From the NCBI RefSeq assembly GCF_000412695.1, contig NC_021499.1, positions 4,402,001 to 4,466,000 of the forward strand: DNA of 64,000 nucleotides, in the 5' to 3' direction. This DNA comes from Pseudomonas resinovorans NBRC 106553 (GTDB taxonomy: Bacteria > Pseudomonadota > Gammaproteobacteria > Pseudomonadales > Pseudomonadaceae). A model generated the notes under the pieces. That model worked only from the letters and a program-made list of their open reading frames with translations. It was not told where the DNA came from and ran no database searches. This document shows, piece by piece, positions 17,683 through 27,798 of this stretch. Numbering within the stretch: position 1 is the first letter of the stretch; each line of letters begins with the position of its first letter. The translations under genes and the position numbers were made by a program.

Positions 17683-18056
17683 GGGAACCCTCGTCTTGTT
17701 GTCTGTGTAGTGAGGAGGAATGTGGGTAGATCCTAAACGAGTGTTCAGGAAGACGGCAATCCTGCCCAAATGGGGTATGTAACGGCGAAAAACATCACCT
17801 AAGTCTCTGTTCTTGCTTGTGTTTTACTGAAGTAGTGGAGATTGGACGCGCAGGTTGTTACATCTTCGAACAAGTCGGGACCAGGGGCCTTCGGTACCAC
17901 CTACGGGGCTGGCGCGGCGCTGTTCCGGAATACCTGTAGGAGCGAAAGCCGGCCGTGCCAATAAGGGGCATCGAGCTCGGTTGGGCATGGCGCACCCTTA
18001 GTAACGAACCCCCGCTCTCCAGACGGAGAGCGGGGGCGTTTCAGCCTGTGGATGGC
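17683..18056. other. Gap upstream of the aru operon; promoter region and permease terminator
   Basis: No gene is seen in 374 bases. The right part holds the terminator of the permease gene (18009-18036). A single REP end, GTAGGAGCGA, lies at 17936-17945. The 250 bases next to the enoyl-CoA hydratase gene are less GC-rich than their surroundings and should hold the operon promoter and any AruR site; I could not identify a specific box. Confidence 0.5.
18009..18036 (-). terminator. Hairpin terminator after the amino-acid permease gene
   Basis: CCCCCGCTCTCC and GGAGAGCGGGGG form a perfect 12-bp stem with a 4-base loop, about 20 bp past the permease stop. The tail on the minus strand is only moderately T-rich. 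Confidence 0.75.
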
Positions 18057-19454
18057 TCAGAGGGCGGGTGCTGCCACTGCGCGGCGCTGGCGCTTGAGTT
18101 GCAGGAAGTAGTAGACGCCGTAGCACAGCCCGACGAAGCCGAAGCCCCAATAGAGCGACGGGCGCTGGGTCGGGTCCAGGGCGAGGAAGACGAACAGCGA
18201 GCTGCACAGGAGGATGCAGGCGAGCGGCAGGAAGGGGTACAGCGGCGCGGCGTACTTGAGGTCCTGCACGCTGCCGCCGGCCCGGTAGAGCTCGCGGCGG
18301 AAGCGGTACTGGGCCAGGGCGATGACGATCCAGGTCACGGTGCCGGCCATGCCGCTGACGGCCATCAGCACCATGAACAGGGTGTCGGCGGCCACCACGC
18401 TGGTCAGCAACGACAGCAGCGCGAAGCACAGGGTGATGCTCAGGGCGCGCAGCGGCACGCCGCGACTGCTCAGGGTCGACAGGCCGCGCGGCGCCATGCC
18501 GGTCTTGGACATCGCCCAGAGGATGCGGGTGGAGGCATAGAGGCCGGAGTTACCCACCGAGAGGATGGCGGTGAGGATGACGAAGTTCATCAGGTCGGCG
18601 GCGAAGGGAATGCCGACCATGTCGAATACCTGGACGAAGGGACTCTCCATCAGGCCGGCCTGCTGCCAGGGCACGATGGCCGAGAGCACCACGATGGCCA
18701 GCACATAGAAGATCAGCACGCGGAACACCACGTTGCGCACGGCGCGGGGGATGCTCTTCTCCGGCTGGTCGGTCTCGCCGGCGGCCACGCCCATGATCTC
18801 GCAGCCCTGGAAGGCGTAGACCACCGCCATCATCACCGCGAACACGGCGGAAATGCCGTTGGGGAACAGGCTGTCGCCGATCAGGTTGGAGAACATCGGG
18901 GCCGGCGCGCCGCTGGCCAGCGGCAGGCCGCCGAAGATGGCCAGCAGGCCGACGACGATGAAGGCGAGGATGGCCGCCACCTTGATCCCGGAGAACCAGT
19001 ACTCGGCCTCACCGAAGGCGCGGGTGGCCAGGGCGTTGAGGGAGAACAGCACCACGACGAAGAGCGCCGACCAGTACCAGATGGGCACCTCGGGGAACCA
19101 GCGGGTCATCAGCATGCCGGCGGCGGTGAACTCCAGGCCGACCGTGGTGGCCCAGCTCATCCAGTAGACCCAACCGATCATGAAGCCGGTGCCGGGGCCG
19201 ATGTAGCGGGTGGCGTGGGCCTGGAAGGAGCCGGACACCGGCATCTGCACCGAGAGTTCGCCCAGGCAGACCATCACCAGGTACATCAGTACGCCGGCCA
19301 CCAGGTAGGCCAGCACGGCGCCGGCCGGGCCGCCCTGGTTGATGGTGACGCCCGACCCCATGAACAGGCCGGTGCCGATCACGCCGCCCAGGGACAGCAT
19401 GAAAATGTGGCGGCTCTTCAGCGCGCGGGTGAGCTGGATGCGATCTTCAGACAT
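18057..19454 (-). CDS. Amino-acid permease (APC family)
   Basis: The 465-residue membrane protein has about 12 hydrophobic segments and the APC start RALKSRHIFMLSLGGVIGTGLFMGSG, where the GVIGTGLF loop is part of the substrate site. It is closest in style to the LysP/GabP/AroP group of basic, aromatic or GABA permeases. Its place between aruS and the arginine-degradation operon suggests import of arginine or a related compound. It has its own terminator and lies 179 bp downstream of aruS. Confidence 0.88.
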   Translation of the reverse strand: MSEDRIQLTRALKSRHIFMLSLGGVIGTGLFMGSGVTINQGGPAGAVLAYLVAGVLMYLVMVCLGELSVQMPVSGSFQAHATRYIGPGTGFMIGWVYWMSWATTVGLEFTAAGMLMTRWFPEVPIWYWSALFVVVLFSLNALATRAFGEAEYWFSGIKVAAILAFIVVGLLAIFGGLPLASGAPAPMFSNLIGDSLFPNGISAVFAVMMAVVYAFQGCEIMGVAAGETDQPEKSIPRAVRNVVFRVLIFYVLAIVVLSAIVPWQQAGLMESPFVQVFDMVGIPFAADLMNFVILTAILSVGNSGLYASTRILWAMSKTGMAPRGLSTLSSRGVPLRALSITLCFALLSLLTSVVAADTLFMVLMAVSGMAGTVTWIVIALAQYRFRRELYRAGGSVQDLKYAAPLYPFLPLACILLCSSLFVFLALDPTQRPSLYWGFGFVGLCYGVYYFLQLKRQRRAVAAPAL

Positions 19455-19633
19455 GGCGCACCTCGGCGGAGAGGTGGCGGGAAAGGCGGGCTTTGCGGGT
19501 CATTATTCTTGTCTCCAATAGGCCACGAGTACCGCGCCGGGCGCGGTTCGGACCGATTATTGGAAGGACTTGTAAGACGCCGTTGAACCCTGGGATCGAA
19601 GTTGTAAAAAGTCGTAAGGAATTTGTTCGATGC

Positions 19634-21895
19634 TCAGCCGGGGGGTTGCAACAACTCATCCAGCGCCTGCGCCGAACGCGCCAGCAGGTCGTCCAGGCGC
19701 GGGCGCAGCGCCAGCAAGGCATCGGCGTCGCCGACCAGGGCCAGCTCTTCCAGCTCCCGCAGGCAGGCCGCCAGCACGCGCAGGCCCAGGGATTCGCTGC
19801 TGCCGGCCAGGCGATGGGCGAGGTGTCCGACTTCGGTGCAGTCGCGCGCGGCCAGGGCGTCCAGCAGCGCGCCTCGGTGCTCGATGAGCATGCGCCGCAA
19901 CAGCGCCAGCAACCCCTGGAGCTTCTGCTCGCCGAGCAGGTCGCGGTGCGTATCCAGCAACTGTCGGTCCAGCAGTTGCCGGTCCAGGAGTTCGGCGGCG
20001 GCCGTCTGGTCCTCCAGCGGCCCCTGCCCGGCCAGGGCCCGGCGCAGGTCGTCGAGTTTCAGCGGCTTGGCCAGGGCGCCCTGCATGCCGGCGTCCAGGC
20101 AGCTGCGCACCAGCGCCGGCAGCGGGCTGGCGGTGAACGCGAGGATACGGCTGGCGCGATTCTGCCCCTGGCCGTCGGCGCGGATCAGCCGGCACAGCTC
20201 GGTGCCGGCCATGCCCGGCAGGTGCAGGTCGAGCAGGATCAGGTCGAAGCGCCGCTGGCGGCACAGCAGCAGGGCCGGCTCGGCGTCCTCGGCCAGGCTC
20301 ACGCGGTGACCGTCGCGCTCCAGCAGCCCGGCGACCACCTCGCGGTTGAGCGCCACGTCTTCCACCACCAGTACCTCCAGCGAATGCGCCAGGGGCATCA
20401 GGGCCGGCGCCGACTGGAGGTTGCGCGCCGCGCCCAGTTCCAGCTCGAACCAGAAGCAGCTACCCACGCCCTCCTCGCTCTCCACGCCGATGCGCCCGCC
20501 CATCAACTCCACCAGGCGCTTGCTGATGGAGAGCCCGAGGCCGGTGCCGCCGTAGCGCTGGGCCACCGCCTCGCTGGCCTGGATAAAACGCTCGAAGATC
20601 TTCGCCTGCATGTCGGGGGCGATGCCGATGCCGTCATCGCGGACGCTGATGTGCAGGCGCTGGCCGTCGGCCAGGTCCTCCAGCAGCCGCACCTCCACCA
20701 TGACGTCGCCGTCCTCGGTGAATTTCACTGCGTTGGCCAGGAGGTTGCTCAATACCTGGCGAAGGAACTGCTCCGCGCCATGGCAACGCGCCTGCACCCG
20801 TGGATCGAGGCGCGAGCGCAGGATGGTGCCATTGGCACTGGCCCGTGGCTCCAGCAGGGTGAGCACCTGGTCGAGCAGGTCCGGCAGGGAGAAATCCACC
20901 TGCTCGGGTCGGCTCCCGCCCTCTTCCAGCCGGGCGAAGTAGAGCACTTCGTTGAGGATCGCCAGCAGCCCCTCGGCGGCCTTGTACAGGGCCTCCAGGC
21001 GCCTGCCGTCTCGTTCGTCCAGGGCCGCCCCGCGCAGCAGTTCGGCCATGCCGAGAATGCCGTTGAGCGGCGTGCGGATCTCATGGCTCATGGTGGCCAG
21101 GAAGCGCGACTTGGCGAGGTTGGCGGCCTCGGCCTCCTCCTTGGCCCGCTGCAGGCTGGCGGTGCGCCGTTGCACCATGTCCTGCAGGGCGGCGCGGTCT
21201 TCCTCACGGCGATGGATGTCGTCGAGGATGGCCCGGCGCATGTCGTCCAGCGACTGGGCGACGGTATCGATCTCGTCACTCCTGCGCCCAGCCGGGCGAT
21301 CCAGGCGCAGGGCCTCGTGCCAGTCGCCGGAGCCGATGCGCCGGGCGAAGTCGGCCATCACCTGCAGGTGGCGGGTCACCAGGTGGTGGAACAGCCAGGA
21401 CAGCGCGACGGCCAGGCCGCAGAGGAACACGCCCATCCACAGGAGGCTGGTCAGCCCGGTGGCGTAAAGGCGCCGGTAGACCGCGCCGAGGTCGATATCC
21501 ACCGCCAGCTCGCCGAGTTCGCGCACCTCGCCATCGGGTGGCTGGTAGGACAGCGCGAAGCGTTCGCTGCGCAACGGACCGGCGGGTCGCTCCAGGCCTT
21601 CCTGCAGGTCGAAGTCGGCGCTGGTCAGGCGCACCCGGGCGATGTCGGGGAAGTCGGCCAGGCCACGCAGCTGCATCTTCAGCTGCTCCTGGTTGAGGTC
21701 CCAGAGGCTGCGCTCGAAGCTGGCCAGGTAGCCGACGCGAATCAGTTCCAGGCGCTCGTCGATGTCGCGCATCTCGCGGCGGTATTCCAGCTGCAGTTGC
21801 ACGGCGCTGGCCAACAGGGTGAAGCACAGGCTGAACAGCAGGATGAACAACAGCAGCCGTCGCAGCAGCCCGCCGGCCGGCTTGGGCGCCGTCAT
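19634..21895 (-). CDS. aruS: Hybrid sensor histidine kinase AruS
   Basis: The 753-residue membrane kinase has TM1 at about residues 13-33, a periplasmic stretch of about 100 residues, TM2 at about 140-163, and a HAMP/coiled-coil region. The HisKA domain has phospho-acceptor His271 ([10 protein letters not shown]). An HATPase domain ([20 protein letters not shown]) follows, then a receiver with Asp556 ([11 protein letters not shown]) and a C-terminal HPt domain with His694 (AHRLAGSS). It therefore carries a full His-Asp-His relay feeding the AruR receiver. The start overlaps the stop of the binding-protein gene as ATGA, implying coupled translation. The frame is open far upstream but runs out of frame over that gene. 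Confidence 0.87.
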   Translation of the reverse strand: MTAPKPAGGLLRRLLLFILLFSLCFTLLASAVQLQLEYRREMRDIDERLELIRVGYLASFERSLWDLNQEQLKMQLRGLADFPDIARVRLTSADFDLQEGLERPAGPLRSERFALSYQPPDGEVRELGELAVDIDLGAVYRRLYATGLTSLLWMGVFLCGLAVALSWLFHHLVTRHLQVMADFARRIGSGDWHEALRLDRPAGRRSDEIDTVAQSLDDMRRAILDDIHRREEDRAALQDMVQRRTASLQRAKEEAEAANLAKSRFLATMSHEIRTPLNGILGMAELLRGAALDERDGRRLEALYKAAEGLLAILNEVLYFARLEEGGSRPEQVDFSLPDLLDQVLTLLEPRASANGTILRSRLDPRVQARCHGAEQFLRQVLSNLLANAVKFTEDGDVMVEVRLLEDLADGQRLHISVRDDGIGIAPDMQAKIFERFIQASEAVAQRYGGTGLGLSISKRLVELMGGRIGVESEEGVGSCFWFELELGAARNLQSAPALMPLAHSLEVLVVEDVALNREVVAGLLERDGHRVSLAEDAEPALLLCRQRRFDLILLDLHLPGMAGTELCRLIRADGQGQNRASRILAFTASPLPALVRSCLDAGMQGALAKPLKLDDLRRALAGQGPLEDQTAAAELLDRQLLDRQLLDTHRDLLGEQKLQGLLALLRRMLIEHRGALLDALAARDCTEVGHLAHRLAGSSESLGLRVLAACLRELEELALVGDADALLALRPRLDDLLARSAQALDELLQPPG

Positions 21896-22665
21896 GGGCG
21901 CGGCTCCGGCTGGGCGATCATGTCGCGGTAGGCGGCCTCGCTCTGCGCCAGCCAGCGCTCGATCTCGCCGCTGTCGGCAAGGCGCTGGAGCTCGCGGTCG
22001 ATTTCCGCCATGCGCGCGGCCAGGGGCGAGCGCCGCGACACCGCCAGGCGCAGGTGATCGACCGCCAGGGTGATGGGCAGCTCGGCGATATCCGAGCCGC
22101 CCGCCAGGTGCTCGATATAGAGCCGGCCGGTGCGCCGCTCGTAGGGAATGAAGTCGATGCGGCCTCGCACCAGCTTGCCGAAGTTCTGCTGGCTGTCGGA
22201 GACCCACTCGAAATTGCCGGCACGGGCGACTTCGCGGTCGAAGGCTTCGCCGTAGCTCTCCCCGAACAGCAGGCCGCCGCGATAGCGCCGCAAGTCTTCC
22301 AGCCGCTCCACCTGGAGCGGGCGCCGGCGGTTGTAGAACACCGCCACCTCCTCGCGCAGCACCGGCACCTCGGCGAACACCAGGTCGTTCTCGCGCTCTG
22401 GGGTGCGGTAGGCGAGCACCACGTCCACGCGCCCCTGGGCGGCGTCCATCAGGCAGCGCTTCCAGTTGCCCAGCACGACGGTTTCCAGACCCAGGCCGAG
22501 CCTGGCGAACACCGCCTCGACCACCCGGGGTGCCAGGCCGCGCACATGCGTGCCGTCGCTCCAGGAAATCGGCGGGTACACCGGGTAGTCGCAGTACCGC
22601 ACGGCCGGCGCGGCCTGGACTGTGGAGCAAAACAGCAGGATGGCCAGCAGCCAGGCACGCGCCAT
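21892..22665 (-). CDS. Periplasmic solute-binding protein, likely ligand receptor for AruS
   Basis: The 257-residue protein starts with a signal peptide ([18 protein letters not shown]) and then has a family 3 (amino-acid type) binding-protein layout: [24 protein letters not shown] and a second lobe with [18 protein letters not shown]. No ABC permease or ATPase is nearby. It sits 4 bp after aruR and overlaps aruS by 4 bp, so it is made with the two-component system rather than with a transporter. I infer that it presents a ligand to the AruS periplasmic domain. Confidence 0.82.
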   Translation of the reverse strand: MARAWLLAILLFCSTVQAAPAVRYCDYPVYPPISWSDGTHVRGLAPRVVEAVFARLGLGLETVVLGNWKRCLMDAAQGRVDVVLAYRTPERENDLVFAEVPVLREEVAVFYNRRRPLQVERLEDLRRYRGGLLFGESYGEAFDREVARAGNFEWVSDSQQNFGKLVRGRIDFIPYERRTGRLYIEHLAGGSDIAELPITLAVDHLRLAVSRRSPLAARMAEIDRELQRLADSGEIERWLAQSEAAYRDMIAQPEPRP

Positions 22666-22669
22666 GGCT

Positions 22670-23383
22670 TCAGGCGGCGCTGGCGGCGGCGGTGAACAGA
22701 TAGCCCGCGCCGTGGATGGTGATGATCAGCTGCGGCTCGGCGGGGTCGTCGTGCAGCTTGCGCCGCAGGCGTCCCACCAGGACGTCGATGGAGCGGTCGT
22801 TGGGCAGCCATTCGCGGTTGCGGATCTGGTCCATCAGTTGGTCGCGGCTGAGGGTGTGCCCGGCATTGCGCAGGAACACGCTGAGCAACTGGAACTCGCC
22901 GTGGGTGAGCAGGGTTTCGCTGCCGTCCGGGTCGATCAGGCGCCGGCGGTCGCCGTCCAGCATCCAGCCGGCGAAGCGCTTGAGCTGGGTGGCGGGCGCC
23001 GCGGCCGGCTGTTGTGCATGGCGCACCCGGCGCACCAGGTTCTTGGCGCGGGATACCAGCTCGCGGGGATTCAGGGGTTTGACCACGTAATCGTCGGCAC
23101 CGCATTCGAGGCCGACGATGCGGTCGACTTCGTCGTTGCGGCCGGTGATGAGGATGATGCCGACCTCCGAGCGTACCCGCAGCTCGCGGGTCAGGGTCAG
23201 GCCGTCCTTGCCGGGCAGGCGGATGTCGAGCATCACCAGGTCCACCGGGCTTTCCGCCAGGCAGGCTTCGGCCTGTTCGGCGGTGCCCGCGCAACGCACC
23301 TGGTAGCCCTCCTGGGCCAGGTAGGACTGGAGCAGTTCGCGAATCAGCGGATCGTCGTCGACGATCAGCACACTGGGAGCCAT
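22670..23383 (-). CDS. aruR: OmpR-family response regulator AruR
   Basis: The 237-residue regulator has a receiver domain with SVLIVDDDP and phospho-acceptor Asp53 (VMLDIRLPGKDG), the conserved Lys in DDYVVKPLNP, and a C-terminal winged helix of the OmpR/PhoB type (NREWLPNDRSIDVLVGRLRRKL; GAGYLF). It is expected to activate aruH/aruI in response to arginine. The frame extends 8 codons upstream, but the chosen ATG has a GGAGGG ribosome site and begins at the receiver fold. It is first in the order aruR, binding protein, aruS. Confidence 0.88.
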   Translation of the reverse strand: MAPSVLIVDDDPLIRELLQSYLAQEGYQVRCAGTAEQAEACLAESPVDLVMLDIRLPGKDGLTLTRELRVRSEVGIILITGRNDEVDRIVGLECGADDYVVKPLNPRELVSRAKNLVRRVRHAQQPAAAPATQLKRFAGWMLDGDRRRLIDPDGSETLLTHGEFQLLSVFLRNAGHTLSRDQLMDQIRNREWLPNDRSIDVLVGRLRRKLHDDPAEPQLIITIHGAGYLFTAAASAA

Positions 23384-23467
23384 GGCAATTGCCCTCCGCC
23401 TCCGCAATAGGGCGGGGCGTTCTTATTGTTAGGGGTGGCTGGAGGTTATCGATAGTTGAACGATCGA

Positions 23468-24118
23468 TCAACGGACGCCGACGGGCCGCAGGAAGCGCTG
23501 CACCCCGCCCGCCTGCAGGCCGTCCACCCAGGCTTCGCAGATCTGCACGCCCTGCTCCGGGGTGAAGGTCGAGGGGTTCAGCCCGGATTCCAGCCAGAGG
23601 CCGTCGAGCAAGGCGCTCAGGCTGATGGCCGCCAGCTCCCCATCGAAGCCCTGCCAGCCCTCCTCCGCGGCCAGCTCGCCGAGCACCTTGGCAAGGATGG
23701 CGCGGTACTCGCCGTAGGAATGGTCGTGGGCCTGGTTGATGGCCTGGGCGGTTTTCACCGCGCCCCAGAAGGCCAGCCAGGCTTCGAGCAATTGCGGATC
23801 CAGCAATTCGGCGCAGAAGGACGCCTGGAAGAACGCCGAGAGGCGCGCCCGTGGGCTCGGCTGGGCGGCGTCGATGGCCTCGCGCAGCATCCCCATCACC
23901 CGCCCGGTGACGGCCAGGTAGGCCTCGGCCACCAGCTCGTCCTTGCCGGCGTAGTGATGGTTGATCAGGCCCACCGACACGCCGGCCTCGGCGCAGATCT
24001 TGCGGATCGACGCGCCCTGGAAGCCATGGCGCTTGAGGCAGACGAGGGTCGCCTCGATCAGGTGGGCCTTGCGCAGTTCGGGGTCAAGGCGGGAGTAGCG
24101 CACATCCTGGGTGGTCAT
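23468..24118 (-). CDS. TetR-family transcriptional regulator (BetI-like)
   Basis: The 216-residue protein has an N-terminal TetR helix-turn-helix (FQGASIRKICAEAGVSVGLINHHYAGKDELVAEAY, about residues 33-67), with the YAGKDEL exit typical of the family. The C-terminal ligand domain resembles the BetI type. It is transcribed divergently from the polyamine-type binding-protein gene, 151 bp away, so it probably represses that promoter and perhaps its own. A CTGTACAG palindrome in the gap (near 24158) is a plausible operator core. Confidence 0.85.
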   Translation of the reverse strand: MTTQDVRYSRLDPELRKAHLIEATLVCLKRHGFQGASIRKICAEAGVSVGLINHHYAGKDELVAEAYLAVTGRVMGMLREAIDAAQPSPRARLSAFFQASFCAELLDPQLLEAWLAFWGAVKTAQAINQAHDHSYGEYRAILAKVLGELAAEEGWQGFDGELAAISLSALLDGLWLESGLNPSTFTPEQGVQICEAWVDGLQAGGVQRFLRPVGVR

Positions 24119-24269
24119 GCCGAAAGCTCCTGTGCTGGCACGGCGAATCTGAACGACTGTACAGGAAGACGTCGATCACACCTACCCGTTCGGGTTATGG
24201 CCGCTGGCGGGCCGGCGGCACAGAGTAGGTAGCAGGTGAACCGATAACAACTACAGAGGTGGAACCGAC

Positions 24270-25364
24270 ATGCGCAAGACCCTGGTTGCAGCACTCGGCA
24301 CGACGCTCATCCTGCTGCCCGCCCTCAGTTCGGCGGACGACGGCAAGACCTTGCGCCTGTACAACTGGTCGGACTACATCGGCGAGCACACCCTCGCCAA
24401 TTTCGAGAAGGCCACCGGCATCAAGGTGGTCTACGACACCTTCGACTCCTACGAGACGGTCCAGGGCAAACTGCTGCCGGGCCGCTCCGGCTACGACCTG
24501 GTGGTGCTCAATGCCGCCCTGGTGCCGCCGCTGCTCCAGGCCGGAGTGTTCCAGCCGCTGGACAAATCCCGCCTGCCGAGCTGGAACAACCTCGACGCCA
24601 AGGTACTGGCGAGCCTCGAGCATTACGACCCGGGCGTGACCTACTCGGCGCCCTACACCTGGGGCAGCAACGGCATCACCTACAACGTCGACATGATCAA
24701 GGCCCGTATGCCCGACGCGCCCATCGGTTCCCTGGCGATGATCTTCGACCCGAAGGTGGTGTCGCGCTTCGCCGACTGCGGCGTGACCCTGATCGACTCG
24801 CCCACCGATGTGCTGCCGCTGGCCCTGGCGTATCTCGGCCGCGACCCGAACAGCGCGGCGCCGGAGGACCTCAAGGCCGCGCAGGAGCTGCTGCTGAAGG
24901 TGCGCCCCTATATCCGCAAGTTCGACTCCATGAGCTACCTCAACGGCCTGGCCAACGGCGACCAGTGCATCGCCATGACCTGGTCCGGCGACTACGCCAC
25001 CGCCCAGGCCCGCGCCGAGGAAGCCGGCGCCAAGGTGAAGCTGGACTACTTCATTCCCAAGGAAGGCTCGCTGATCTGGTTCGATGACTTCTACATCCCC
25101 AAGGACGCGCCCAACGTGGAGAACGCCCACGCGTTCATCGAATACATGCTGCAACCCAAGGTGATCGCCGAAGTCACCGACTACATCCGCTACGCCAACA
25201 GCAACCAGGCGGCCACGCCGCTGATCGCGGCCGAGGTGCGCAACGACCCGGCGATCTATCCGGACGACGCCACCCGCGCCCGCCTGTTCACCCAGAAAAC
25301 CCAGCCGCCCAAGGCAATGCGCCTGATCACCCGTACCTGGAATACGGTCAAGACCGGCAAATGA
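24270..25364 (+). CDS. Polyamine-type ABC transporter periplasmic binding protein
   Basis: The 364-residue protein has a signal peptide (MRKTLVAALGTTLILLPALSSA) and then KTLRLYNWSDYIGEHTLANFEKATGIKVVYDTFDSYE, the characteristic start of PotF/SpuD/SpuE binding proteins for putrescine or spermidine. The ribosome site AGAGGTGG precedes the ATG. It is followed after 42 bp by a polyamine-type aminotransferase, but no membrane or ATPase components are present, so it must share those of another transporter or act as a sensor. Confidence 0.88.
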   Translation: MRKTLVAALGTTLILLPALSSADDGKTLRLYNWSDYIGEHTLANFEKATGIKVVYDTFDSYETVQGKLLPGRSGYDLVVLNAALVPPLLQAGVFQPLDKSRLPSWNNLDAKVLASLEHYDPGVTYSAPYTWGSNGITYNVDMIKARMPDAPIGSLAMIFDPKVVSRFADCGVTLIDSPTDVLPLALAYLGRDPNSAAPEDLKAAQELLLKVRPYIRKFDSMSYLNGLANGDQCIAMTWSGDYATAQARAEEAGAKVKLDYFIPKEGSLIWFDDFYIPKDAPNVENAHAFIEYMLQPKVIAEVTDYIRYANSNQAATPLIAAEVRNDPAIYPDDATRARLFTQKTQPPKAMRLITRTWNTVKTGK

Positions 25365-25406
25365 TCTGAACACTGCCCAGTACCAGATGGACCCGAGGTA
25401 ACGACC

Positions 25407-26825
25407 ATGAACACCCCCAACGCCGATTTCTTCGCCCAGTTCGACAACGAGCGCCTGGTGGCCGCCGACAAGGCGCACTACATGCACGGCTACCACGTCT
25501 TCGACGACCACCGGGAGAACGGTTCGCTGAACATCGCCGCCGGTAACGGCGCCTACATCTACGACACGGCGGGAACCCGCTACCTGGACGCCGTGGGCGG
25601 CATGTGGTGCACCAACATCGGCCTCGGCCGCGAGGAGATGGCCGAGGCCATCGCCGACCAGGTGCGCCGCCTGGCCTACTCCAACCCCTTCTGCGACATG
25701 GCCAACGTCACCGCCATCGAACTCTGCGAGAAGCTCGCCGAGCTGGCGCCCGGGGATCTCGACCACGTGTTCCTCACCACCGGCGGCTCGACCGCCGTGG
25801 ACACCGCCTACCGCCTGGTGCAGTACTACCAGAACTGCCGGGGCAAGCCCGAGAAGAAGCACGTCATCACCCGCATCAACGCCTATCACGGCTCCACCTT
25901 CCTGACCATGTCCCTGGGCGGCAAGGCCGCGGACCGCCCGGCGGAGTTCGACTTCCTCAAGGACCGCATCCACCACATCTCGTGCCCCAACCCCTACCGC
26001 GCGCCGCAGGGCATGGACGAGGCGCAGTTCCTCGACTTCCTGGTCAACGAGTTCGAGGACAAGATCCTCACCCTGGGCGCGGACCGGGTGGCGGCCTTCC
26101 TCGCCGAGCCGATCATGGGCTCGGGCGGGGTGATCATTCCCCCCGCCGGCTACCACAAGCGCATGTGGGAGGTCTGCCAGCGCCACGATGTGCTCTATAT
26201 CTCGGACGAGGTGGTGACCTCCTTCGGCCGCCTCGGCGCCTTCTTCGCCTCGGAGGATGTGTTCGGCGTGGTGCCGGACATCATCACCACCGCCAAGGGG
26301 CTGACCTCCGGCTATCTGCCGCTGGGCGCGTGCATCTTCTCCGAACGCATCTGGAAGGTGATCGGCGAGCCGGGCAAGGGACGCTGCTTCAGCCATGGCT
26401 TCACCTACAGCGGGCACCCGGTGAGTTGCGTCAGCGCGCTGAAGAACATCGAGATCATCCAGCGGGAAAACCTGCTGGCCCATGTGGATGACGTGGGCAC
26501 CTACCTGGAGGAACGCCTGGCGACCCTGGCCGACCTGCCGCTGGTGGGCAGCGTGCGCTGCAAGAAGCTCATGGCCTGCGTCGAGTTCGTCGCCGACAAG
26601 GCGAGCAAGGCGCTGTTCCCCGATGAACTGAACATCGGCGAGCAGATCCATTTGCGCGCGCAGAAGCGCGGGCTGCTGGTGCGCCCCATCGTCCACCTGA
26701 ACGTGATGTCGCCACCGCTGACCATCACCCGCGCCCAGGTGGACGAGATAGTCGACACCCTGCGCGAGGCCATCCTCGAAACCGCTGCCGACCTGCAACG
26801 AAGCGGTGACTATGCGGGCAACTGA
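25407..26825 (+). CDS. Class III aminotransferase, polyamine:pyruvate transaminase-like
   Basis: The 472-residue PLP enzyme has omega-transaminase hallmarks: [19 protein letters not shown], the cofactor segment [27 protein letters not shown] (Asp contacting the pyridine nitrogen) and Schiff-base Lys297 in [14 protein letters not shown]. Members such as SpuC act on putrescine, cadaverine or related terminal amines with pyruvate. The preceding polyamine binding-protein gene supports an amine substrate. The precise amine cannot be read from the sequence. Confidence 0.87.
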   Translation: MNTPNADFFAQFDNERLVAADKAHYMHGYHVFDDHRENGSLNIAAGNGAYIYDTAGTRYLDAVGGMWCTNIGLGREEMAEAIADQVRRLAYSNPFCDMANVTAIELCEKLAELAPGDLDHVFLTTGGSTAVDTAYRLVQYYQNCRGKPEKKHVITRINAYHGSTFLTMSLGGKAADRPAEFDFLKDRIHHISCPNPYRAPQGMDEAQFLDFLVNEFEDKILTLGADRVAAFLAEPIMGSGGVIIPPAGYHKRMWEVCQRHDVLYISDEVVTSFGRLGAFFASEDVFGVVPDIITTAKGLTSGYLPLGACIFSERIWKVIGEPGKGRCFSHGFTYSGHPVSCVSALKNIEIIQRENLLAHVDDVGTYLEERLATLADLPLVGSVRCKKLMACVEFVADKASKALFPDELNIGEQIHLRAQKRGLLVRPIVHLNVMSPPLTITRAQVDEIVDTLREAILETAADLQRSGDYAGN

Positions 26826-26868
26826 TGACACTTGGCCCCGTGCCGCCGGCGCCAGTAGACTGCCGGAC

Positions 26869-27717
26869 ATGACGGCCTCCCCTCCCGGTACCACCACTCC
26901 CGCCACCCTGCATGCCTGGCATGCGGGGTTGGCGCGGGCCATGGCCAGCGTTGCAGAGCCCGGCTTCTGCGAACACCTGGCCGACGCACTGGCCAGCCTG
27001 GTGCCCATCGAATCGGTGCTGCTCGGCCTGGAATGCAAGGGCCTGGCCCCGCGCCCGCTGTACCAGCGCGGCATCCCGGCGCCCTACCGCGAGGCGCTGA
27101 TCGAGCGCTACTACTCCCGCGGCTATATGCTCGATCCCTTCTGCCTGGCCCTGGAGAGCGGCCTGGCCGAAGGCTTCTACCACCTCTCGGAAATCGCCCC
27201 GGACGACTTCTTCAACAGCGAGTACTACCGCACCTACTACCTGAAGTGCGGCTCGGTGGAAGACGCCCACTTCATCGTCGACCTGGGTGGCCAGCGCAAG
27301 GTCTCGCTGTGCGTCTACCAGGGGCGCAGCGGCGCCCGCTTCAGCGCCGCCGAACTGGACCTGCTGCGGGCCGCGCACCCCCTGGTGCGCGAACTGATGC
27401 GCCAGTTCGACGAGCGCGGCGGACTCATCCGCTGCCTCGACGGCCATGGTCCGGCCCCCCTGCGCAGCACGCCGCCGGCAGGGCTGAACCAGCAGATCCG
27501 CGAGGCGTTCATGAACTTCGGCAGCGACCGGCTGACCGAACGCGAGCGCGAAATCGCCCACCTGCTGTTACGCGGCCACTCGTCCAAGTCCAGCGCCAAG
27601 GTGCTGGAGATCTCCCCGGAAACCGTGCGCATGCACCGCAAGAACCTCTACACCAAGCTGGAGATCGGTTCCCAGGCGGAACTCTTCGCGCTGTTCATCG
27701 ACTGGCTCACGGCGTGA
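26869..27717 (+). CDS. LuxR-family transcriptional regulator
   Basis: The protein has a C-terminal LuxR helix-turn-helix, LTEREREIAHLLLRGHSSKS followed by EISPETVRMHRKNLYTKL, in the last 65 residues. The N-terminal part is about 200 residues and resembles no ligand domain I can name with certainty. The chosen ATG gives 282 residues and begins 43 bp after the aminotransferase stop. In-frame GTG (26806) or ATG (26812) starts would overlap the aminotransferase end by up to 20 bp. No start has a strong ribosome site. It likely regulates the adjacent amine genes. Confidence 0.8.
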   Translation: MTASPPGTTTPATLHAWHAGLARAMASVAEPGFCEHLADALASLVPIESVLLGLECKGLAPRPLYQRGIPAPYREALIERYYSRGYMLDPFCLALESGLAEGFYHLSEIAPDDFFNSEYYRTYYLKCGSVEDAHFIVDLGGQRKVSLCVYQGRSGARFSAAELDLLRAAHPLVRELMRQFDERGGLIRCLDGHGPAPLRSTPPAGLNQQIREAFMNFGSDRLTEREREIAHLLLRGHSSKSSAKVLEISPETVRMHRKNLYTKLEIGSQAELFALFIDWLTA

Positions 27718-27798
27718 CCTTCAGTCAGCCGACCGGGCCGAGCCCTTATCCATTGACTAGGCTTGCTGGTCTTATCCAACACGCAGCGGAGACCCGCC

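Noticed and set aside
19634..22630. A single 998-codon frame for the AruS kinase
   Set aside because: The first 245 codons overlap the binding-protein gene out of frame and are Arg/Pro/Gly-rich shadow sequence; the kinase starts at 21895 with a membrane anchor.
24195..27074. A 959-codon minus-strand frame opposite the polyamine binding protein and transaminase genes
   Set aside because: Shadow of two well-supported plus-strand genes; composition typical of antisense translation.
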